Shown: one piece after another, positions 7,610 through 13,025 of the stretch
Position numbering within the stretch: position 1 is the first letter of the stretch
Layout of the letters: every line of letters begins with the position of its first letter
Assembly: GCA_018263405.1 (NCBI GenBank)
Contig: JAANXG010000029.1
Location: forward strand, 1-13,025
Source of the DNA: Gammaproteobacteria bacterium
GTDB taxonomy: Bacteria > Pseudomonadota > Gammaproteobacteria > Arenicellales > JAANXG01
Length of the DNA stretch: 13,025 bases
Direction of reading: 5' to 3'
The notes under the pieces: model-generated
Told to the model about the DNA's origin: nothing
The model's input: the letters and a program-made list of their open reading frames with translations, nothing else
Databases searched by the model: none
Translations under genes and position numbers: made by a program

Positions 7610-8674
7610 TTAAACGTGTTGATTCGGCTCATTACGTTGAAAAGCCACGAGGTGATCGGCTTTTAGTCGAATGTTCACGCGGTCCCCCACGGCATGGTCG
7701 ACATGGCTCGGAAACAAAGACAATACTCGCGTGCCGTCGTAGAGATCCAGGGTGTAGAGAATTTCCGCGCCTTTGAACGCCTTGCGCGCCACGATCGCCT
7801 CCAGATCGCCCTCCCCCCCCGGGACCACGTCGTCCGGCCGCAGCAGCACCTCGATCGGACTGCCCAATGACCACGAATAAGCCCGGTTGCCGCGCACGGT
7901 GCCAAGATTGGTCTCAACCGAATCCGGGGTTACCAATGATCCCGGCAGGAAAACACCGTCACCGATAAAGTCCGCCACAAACCGTGTAGCCGGCTCATGA
8001 TACAGATTATAGGGCGTGTCCCATTGAACCAAAGCGCCGTCGGTCATTACCCCAACCCGATCGCAAAGCGCGAACGCGTCGTGCTGGTCGTGAGTCACCA
8101 GTATTCCCGTCGTGCCGTAGTCTTTGAGAATATCGCGTACTTCTTGGCTGAGCTTTTCGCGCGTATCCCGATCCAGGCTTGAGAACGGTTCATCCATAAG
8201 CAATAACTTCGGCGTGGGTGCCAACGCCCTCGCCAGAGCGACCCGCTGTTGTTGCCCGCCGGAAAGCTCGTGCGGATATCGCTTACCCGTATCGCTCAAA
8301 CCGACCCGTTCGAGCATTTGCTCCCCAATCTCGGCGGCCCGAGGTATGCCACGCAACCCGAAACGGACGTTTTCACCGACGGTGAGGTGTGGAAACAAAG
8401 TATGATCCTGGAAGACCATGCCTACCTGCCGACGCTCCGGCGCGAGTTCATAACCAACACGGGATACCGACTTCCCGTCGATCCGTATCGCCCCCGCGTC
8501 AATCGGGTGAAACCCGGCAACCGCCTGAAGCACCGTGGTTTTTCCGCAGCCGCTCGGCCCCAGCAGACAGGCGATAAAGCCCTCCGTAACAGCGAATGAC
8601 AGATTTTCCACAACACGCTGGCGGCCGTAGCTGCAACAAATATTTTCGACTTCCAGTAAATGGGTCATGGACAT
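7610..8674 (-). CDS. ABC transporter ATP-binding protein of the FbpC/PotA (CUT1-like) type
   Basis: This 354-residue ATPase powers import of a small solute, with substrate unknown. Seen in order are Walker A GPSGCGKT (39-46), Q-loop Q89, signature LSGGQQQR (137-144), Walker B LLLMDEP (157-163), switch H195 and a C-terminal TOBE-type regulatory domain from about 235, including VLLRPDDV (276-283). Such long ATPases typically serve ferric iron, polyamine, sulfate or sugar importers; overall it looks most like FbpC. No permease or binding protein is in the window, so it must act with subunits encoded elsewhere. ATG 8674 and 8668 and TTG 8692 are all possible starts and none has a strong ribosome binding site. 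It follows argF by about 50 bp with no terminator between; an ABC ATPase next to argF also occurs in Pseudomonas aeruginosa. Confidence 0.88.
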   Translation of the reverse strand: MSMTHLLEVENICCSYGRQRVVENLSFAVTEGFIACLLGPSGCGKTTVLQAVAGFHPIDAGAIRIDGKSVSRVGYELAPERRQVGMVFQDHTLFPHLTVGENVRFGLRGIPRAAEIGEQMLERVGLSDTGKRYPHELSGGQQQRVALARALAPTPKLLLMDEPFSSLDRDTREKLSQEVRDILKDYGTTGILVTHDQHDAFALCDRVGVMTDGALVQWDTPYNLYHEPATRFVADFIGDGVFLPGSLVTPDSVETNLGTVRGNRAYSWSLGSPIEVLLRPDDVVPGGEGDLEAIVARKAFKGAEILYTLDLYDGTRVLSLFPSHVDHAVGDRVNIRLKADHLVAFQRNEPNQHV

Positions 8675-8723
8675 ACGCAGCGGACACGACAATTCACCAA
8701 GACACTCGAACGCGCTGGTTGGC

Positions 8724-9632
8724 TCACTGCGCTGCTACTAGAAACTCTAACAGCGCTTTTTGCGCGTGCAGGCGATTTTCTGCTTGGTCCCAAACTACGC
8801 TTTGTTCCCCTTCCAGAACATCCTCGCTGACTTCATAGCCGCGATAGGCAGGCAGGCAATGCATGAACAAGGCATCGGGGGCAGCAAGATCCATAATTCT
8901 CCGATCAACGCCGTACCCTTTAAATGCCCGGATGCGCCTTTCCTTTTCGGCTTCCTGCCCCATACTGGCCCATGTATCGGTGGCAATCAAATCGGCCTCG
9001 TGCGCGACCGCGGCAGGGTCCTTATGCCAGGATACCCAGCCCCCCGCACGCTTCATGATGCGGGCGTCGGGCTTGAACTCCTCGGGCGTAGCGATATTCA
9101 ACCGGAACCCGAAGGACCAAGCGGCATTGATCCACGAGTTGCACATATTATTGCCGTCTCCGATCCACGCGACATGCCGTCCTCGAATCGGCCCACGGTG
9201 CTCGACATAGGTTTGCATGTCGGCCAATAGCTGGCACGGATGATACTCGTCCGTGAGTCCATTAATTACCGGCACGCGGCTGTAAGTGGCAAACGTTTCC
9301 ACCATTTGGTGACTGACCGTGCGTATTACGACGGCGTCGACGATTCGGGACATGACCCGGGCCGTGTCTTCGACAAGCTCCCCGCGGCCGAGCTGCGTGG
9401 TGCCGGGCGACAGGTAGACCGCCTTGCCACCGAAGTGGGTCATGGCGGCTTCAAAAGACAGGCGGGTGCGCGTCGACGATTTATCGAAAATCATCGCCAA
9501 TGTACAATTGCGCAGAGGTTCGTACCGGTGGCCCTGGCGGTACTCCGACTTGAGCATGATCGACCGTTCGATCAGCGCTTCCAGTTCCGCCGGTTCGAAG
9601 TCCCGTAATGTCAAAAAATGCCGCGTATTCAC
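8724..9632 (-). CDS. argF: ornithine carbamoyltransferase ArgF
   Basis: ArgF condenses ornithine and carbamoyl phosphate to citrulline in arginine synthesis. The 302-residue product has the carbamoyl-phosphate loop SSTRTR (52-57), HPCQ (131-134), the ornithine-binding DTWASMG (219-225) and the catalytic HCLP (258-261), followed by AYRG where many homologues have AHRG. All catalytic residues are in place. The start is GTG at 9632: it gives the normal N-terminus (residues 3-15, TRHFLTLRDFEPA) and overlaps the argD stop as GTGA (9629-9632). An upstream extension to 9791 would run through the argD coding region and has no family similarity. It is translationally coupled to argD. Confidence 0.96.
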   Translation of the reverse strand: MNTRHFLTLRDFEPAELEALIERSIMLKSEYRQGHRYEPLRNCTLAMIFDKSSTRTRLSFEAAMTHFGGKAVYLSPGTTQLGRGELVEDTARVMSRIVDAVVIRTVSHQMVETFATYSRVPVINGLTDEYHPCQLLADMQTYVEHRGPIRGRHVAWIGDGNNMCNSWINAAWSFGFRLNIATPEEFKPDARIMKRAGGWVSWHKDPAAVAHEADLIATDTWASMGQEAEKERRIRAFKGYGVDRRIMDLAAPDALFMHCLPAYRGYEVSEDVLEGEQSVVWDQAENRLHAQKALLEFLVAAQ

Positions 9633-10813
9633 GTGCCAGCAAACCGCTCGATGGTTTTGACAAGCGAGTCGACCAACTCGTCCGAGTCTTGGTCCCGGTA
9701 AATCAGAGCCGGCAGTAAGCGAATGACATCGCCGGCCGTTACGTTGACGAGGATGCGTTCTTCGAGTGCGAGGTTCATAATCTCTTTGCACGGATTACTC
9801 GTTTCGATTCCCACCATGAGACCCATTCCGCGAATGGCCGTGATTCCCGGATGATCACCCAGTCGGCGATCGAGCTCCTCGAGAATGCGCGCGCCCTGCC
9901 GCCGGGCATTGTCGAGGGCCGAAGTCCTTTCCAGGATATCGATCACCGACAACGCGACGCGGCATGCGAATGGATTACCGCCGAAAGTAGACCCGTGGGT
10001 GCCGGGTTTTAGCACGCCGGCGGCGGCGCCGGCGGCCAGACAAGCTCCAATGGGGATACCGTTGCCCAGTGCCTTGGCCAAGGTCAATACGTCCGGTTGC
10101 ACGCCGTGGTGCTGGCAGGCGAACCATTGACCGGTGCGACCCATTCCGGTTTGAATCTCATCCATCATCAGCAGCCATTGACGCTCCCGGCAGATTTGCC
10201 GCAGTTCCGGCAAATAATCGGGCGACGGGATTCGAATTCCCCCTTCACCCTGAATGGGTTCCACCAACACCGCCACCACACCGGGGTCGTGCTTCGCCAC
10301 ATGTCTGACAGTCTCAAGGTCGTTAAAAGGTACGCGCCGAAATCCCGGCACCAAAGGCTCGAATCCAGCCTGGGCTTTCCGACTTCCAGTGGCGGTGAGA
10401 GTAGCCATGGTGCGCCCGTGGAACGCTCCCTCGGTGACAATAATGGACGGGTTCTCGACGCCGTTTTCGTGTCCGTAGTGGCGGGCCAGCTTGATCGCGG
10501 TTTCGTTCGCTTCCGCTCCGGAATTGGAGAAAAACGCTTGCTCCATACCGGCGATCCGGCACAGGCGTTCGCCGAGCTGCTCCTGTACCGGGATGCGATA
10601 AAGATTCGACGTATGGATCAGCAACCGGGCCTGCTCGGCAATCGCTTCGGCTACTTCCGGATGAGCATGGCCCAGTACCGCGACGGCGATACCGCCCAAC
10701 GCGTCCAGATACGATATGCCGTTGGCGTCCCACAATCTTACGCCCTCGCCCTTTACGAACGAGATCGGAAGACGGCTGTAGGTCGGCATCAGGTAATCGT
10801 TGTCAGTACCCAT
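9629..10813 (-). CDS. argD: N-acetylornithine aminotransferase ArgD (class III PLP enzyme)
   Basis: ArgD transfers an amino group from glutamate to N-acetylglutamate semialdehyde, making N-acetylornithine; many homologues also serve lysine synthesis. The 394 residues show SNSGAEANE (96-104), FHGRT (131-135), the PLP-ring aspartate in MDEIQTG (D218) and the Schiff-base lysine LTLAKALGNG (K247), then GTHGSTFGGNP (271-281). The start is uncertain. ATG 10813 directly abuts the U-tract of the preceding terminator and has no Shine-Dalgarno. ATG 10789 (MPTYSRLP) also aligns with the usual start of the short ArgD type. The next gene, argF, overlaps by 4 bp. How argD is transcribed past the terminator is an open question (see findings). 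Confidence 0.95.
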   Translation of the reverse strand: MGTDNDYLMPTYSRLPISFVKGEGVRLWDANGISYLDALGGIAVAVLGHAHPEVAEAIAEQARLLIHTSNLYRIPVQEQLGERLCRIAGMEQAFFSNSGAEANETAIKLARHYGHENGVENPSIIVTEGAFHGRTMATLTATGSRKAQAGFEPLVPGFRRVPFNDLETVRHVAKHDPGVVAVLVEPIQGEGGIRIPSPDYLPELRQICRERQWLLMMDEIQTGMGRTGQWFACQHHGVQPDVLTLAKALGNGIPIGACLAAGAAAGVLKPGTHGSTFGGNPFACRVALSVIDILERTSALDNARRQGARILEELDRRLGDHPGITAIRGMGLMVGIETSNPCKEIMNLALEERILVNVTAGDVIRLLPALIYRDQDSDELVDSLVKTIERFAGT

Positions 10814-10841
10814 AAAAAGAAAAAACGCCCATTTTGGGCGT
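10814..10841 (-). terminator. strong intrinsic terminator directly before the argD start codon
   Basis: On the minus strand ACGCCCA, loop AAA, TGGGCGT (7-bp perfect stem, 10841-10825) runs into a tract of six Ts, a C and five Ts (10825-10814) and then immediately into ATG of argD at 10813. It should end transcripts of the small ORF/PuuD-like unit. No space is left for a ribosome binding site or leader between terminator and argD. Confidence 0.88.
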
Positions 10842-10848
10842 CAGTTCC

Positions 10849-10898
10849 AATCCAGACAGCTGCCCGGATTCGTCGGAACAGGGCGCCCCTCGGCGCCC
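10849..10898 (-). other. two further inverted repeats between PuuD-like gene and argD
   Basis: The first inverted repeat, 10881-10898, pairs GGGCGCC with GGCGCCC (7 bp, loop of 4) just after the upstream gene's stop; it lacks a U-tract, so it may protect a 3' end rather than terminate. The second, 10849-10870, is a 22-bp imperfect palindrome, AATCCAGACAG/CTGCCCGGATT, with 9 of 11 paired positions. It resembles an operator in size but matches no binding site I know. It does not look like an ArgR box. Confidence 0.5.
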
Positions 10899-10909
10899 CG
10901 TCCGCCTGG

Positions 10910-11425
10910 TTATCCTGCAAACACCAAGCCGTAGTGCGCCGATGATCCCGCGATCATAAACCACAGCATCGGAAAGGAGAGCATGGTATTGGTACGCGAC
11001 GCCAGAGCCGCGACGCGCGCGCCCCGGGCTTTTTCTTCGTCGCTGGCCGCAACCATACCGAGCACTTTCTTTTGGTTCGGCCAGATCAAGACCCAGACGT
11101 TGAATAACATAATGGTGCCGAGCCAGGCCCCGACGCCAATCGGCCCGGCCGATCCCTGCAGGCCGAATGCCCGGGAAAACCCGTTCATCTCCGCCGTACC
11201 GTGGCCCATGATCAGGTAGATGGCACCGGTGATCCAGGTTGCGGCAGCTGCCCAGCGAAACCATAGCAACGCTCGTGGGGCAATATGCTTGGTGATCCCG
11301 GGCGCCGTGCCATCCGCTTTCGCCCGGGCCAGGCCGGGTGCTTGAACGAAATTAAAATAATACAGCAAGCCGATCCAGGTGATCCCGGACAGGACATGCA
11401 ACCATCGGTCGATAGCGTACTCCAT
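10910..11425 (-). CDS. PuuD/Urate_ox_N-like integral membrane protein
   Basis: The 171-residue protein has about four membrane helices (roughly 6-28, 50-73, 97-118 and 145-168). The opening WLHVLSGITWIGLLYYFNFV (8-27) and the block GAWLGTIMLFNVWVLIWPNQ (99-118) are hallmarks of the Urate_ox_N family, the membrane part of cytochrome c-coupled urate oxidase PuuD. The C-terminal cytochrome c domain of PuuD is missing and no purine genes are near, so urate oxidation should not be assumed. Histidines H10, H47 and H164 could be heme ligands, as inferred from position only. AAGGGGGG (11439-11432) lies 6 nt before the ATG and overlaps the stop of an upstream 29-codon ORF, so the two are probably coupled. 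A strong terminator follows at 10841-10814. Confidence 0.8.
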   Translation of the reverse strand: MEYAIDRWLHVLSGITWIGLLYYFNFVQAPGLARAKADGTAPGITKHIAPRALLWFRWAAAATWITGAIYLIMGHGTAEMNGFSRAFGLQGSAGPIGVGAWLGTIMLFNVWVLIWPNQKKVLGMVAASDEEKARGARVAALASRTNTMLSFPMLWFMIAGSSAHYGLVFAG

Positions 11426-11437
11426 AGATTACCCCCC

Positions 11438-11527
11438 TTATGCGAGCGCTTGCACGATAAAATGAAGAATTATCGTTAACACCACGCCGGCGATGATGGT
11501 GCCGGAAATGGAATCTAAAGGATTCAT
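11438..11527 (-). CDS. 29-residue small membrane protein, unannotated type
   Basis: This is an ORF of 29 codons plus TAA. It begins MNPLDSISG and continues with one strongly hydrophobic helix (about residues 9-28, TIIAGVVLTIILHF, ending IVQALA), with a single histidine (H22) inside it. AGGGG (11541-11537) is 9 nt before the ATG, a good ribosome binding site. Its stop TAA (11440-11438) is embedded in the Shine-Dalgarno of the PuuD-like gene, whose ATG is 12 nt further on. This spacing strongly suggests translation and coupling. I infer a single-span accessory subunit of the neighbouring membrane protein. I do not recognise a family. Short length is the main reason for caution. Confidence 0.68.
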   Translation of the reverse strand: MNPLDSISGTIIAGVVLTIILHFIVQALA

Positions 11528-11565
11528 GATTCAATACCCCTGTGAATTTGTTCGAGTGAACGAGT

Positions 11566-11594
11566 AGCCTATGACACAGCTCCGGATAATTCAA
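11566..11594 (-). promoter_or_regulatory. candidate sigma-70 promoter for the small ORF/PuuD-like unit
   Basis: On the minus strand TTGAAT (11594-11589), a 17-bp spacer and TAGGCT (11571-11566) precede the small ORF, leaving roughly a 30-nt leader with its AGGGG ribosome binding site. The -35 matches four and the -10 three of six consensus bases. Support is spacing and position; argG starts divergently on the other side. Confidence 0.35.
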
Positions 11595-11666
11595 GGCTGG
11601 ATGCAGCTTGACCTGCGGAGTTAGAGCAATGAAGATTACGCGCCCCTAAAACGCGCTTATGGCCAC

Positions 11667-12869
<1,203 letters not shown>

Positions 12870-12931
12870 AAAGTGGCTTAATGAATAGAGGTGCCCTTAG
12901 TACCCTTGGGCATAAATACACACACGTTCAG

Positions 12932-13025
12932 AGCGTCTCCAAAGTGCCAATGCAAGGCGCGCTGCGCAGGGAATGGCGAGCCCTTTTCAAGAAGCGCAAC
13001 GCCGCAGTGGCGCTTTGGAGGCGCT
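12932..13025. repeat. long imperfect hairpin repeat downstream of argG, reaching the window edge
   Basis: The outer arms 12932-12949 and 13008-13025 match over 16 of 18 positions, and both mismatches are T/C changes that give G-U pairs in RNA. Pairing continues inward with small bulges: TGC/GCA, GGCG/CGCC, and TGCGC (12963-12967) with GCGCA (12994-12998), closing a loop of about 26 nt. The element may extend past the window. It shares no sequence with the repeat at 5665-5772. It may be a MITE, a REP/BIME-like repeat, or the 3' end structure of the argG transcript. Confidence 0.65.

Noticed and set aside
9633..9791. Upstream extension of argF to 9791
   Set aside because: It runs through the end of argD in another frame, is Arg-rich and family-unlike, whereas GTG 9632 gives a GTGA overlap and the normal N-terminus.
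11515..11536. GATTCATGATTCAAT region as an ArgR box between argG and the small ORF
   Set aside because: It contains TGAAT-like repeats, but they are direct and wrongly spaced for an ARG box, and half of it is the small ORF start.
11608..11636. TTGACC-N17-GAAGAT as argG promoter
   Set aside because: The -35 is good but the -10 matches only three of six bases; too weak to list as a feature.
12892..12912. TGCCC...GGGCA hairpin as argG terminator
   Set aside because: The stem is only 5 bp with an 11-nt loop, and no T-run follows.
12881..13025. Plus-strand ORF open to the window edge after argG (MNRGALSTLGHKYTH...)
   Set aside because: Most of it is the imperfect hairpin repeat, with no ribosome binding site and no recognisable protein; more likely chance read-through of the repeat, though the end is not visible.

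Overview
This is a chromosomal window of about 13 kb from a gammaproteobacterium of medium-high GC content. The strongest taxonomic evidence is gene order. The run rsmD, M16 peptidase, M16 peptidase (minus strand) facing ftsY, ftsE, ftsX, rpoH (plus strand) is the arrangement known from Pseudomonas and relatives. The sigma-32 protein also carries a full RpoH box. No rRNA, tRNA, CRISPR array or insertion sequence with a transposase is visible, and I cannot name the genus.

Layout. Positions 1-3032 (minus) form an envelope-protease and ribosome-modification operon. An active zinc M16 peptidase is translationally coupled (ATGA overlap) to a degenerate M16 partner, followed by rsmD, which is cut by the window edge. 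Positions 3033-3133 are a divergent promoter region. Positions 3134-5641 (plus) hold ftsY, ftsE and ftsX. A terminator follows ftsX, and a 104-108 bp palindromic, MITE-like element with perfect 27-bp arms appears to have inserted in its loop. Next comes rpoH, whose leader contains a near-perfect CIRCE operator (HrcA site) overlapping a candidate sigma-E promoter. Positions 6794-10813 (minus) hold argD and argF, joined by a GTGA overlap. They are followed by an FbpC/PotA-like ABC ATPase without permeases and a secreted protein with TPR-like and pseudopilin-like parts, ending in an intrinsic terminator that faces rpoH. Positions 10814-11527 (minus) hold a two-gene membrane unit, an unlisted 29-codon small membrane protein coupled to a PuuD/Urate_ox_N-like membrane protein. 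Its strong terminator abuts the argD start codon. argG (plus) runs divergently from this unit, and the window ends in a long imperfect hairpin repeat.

Function. The left half links protein targeting (FtsY), septal peptidoglycan control (FtsEX) and the heat-shock sigma factor. The right half is an arginine pathway cluster: argD (N-acetylornithine aminotransferase), argF (ornithine carbamoyltransferase) and argG (argininosuccinate synthase). The genes are ordinary housekeeping genes. The interesting material is mostly between them: the CIRCE/sigma-E leader of rpoH, the two palindromic repeats, the terminator that ends at argD, and the tiny membrane ORF.
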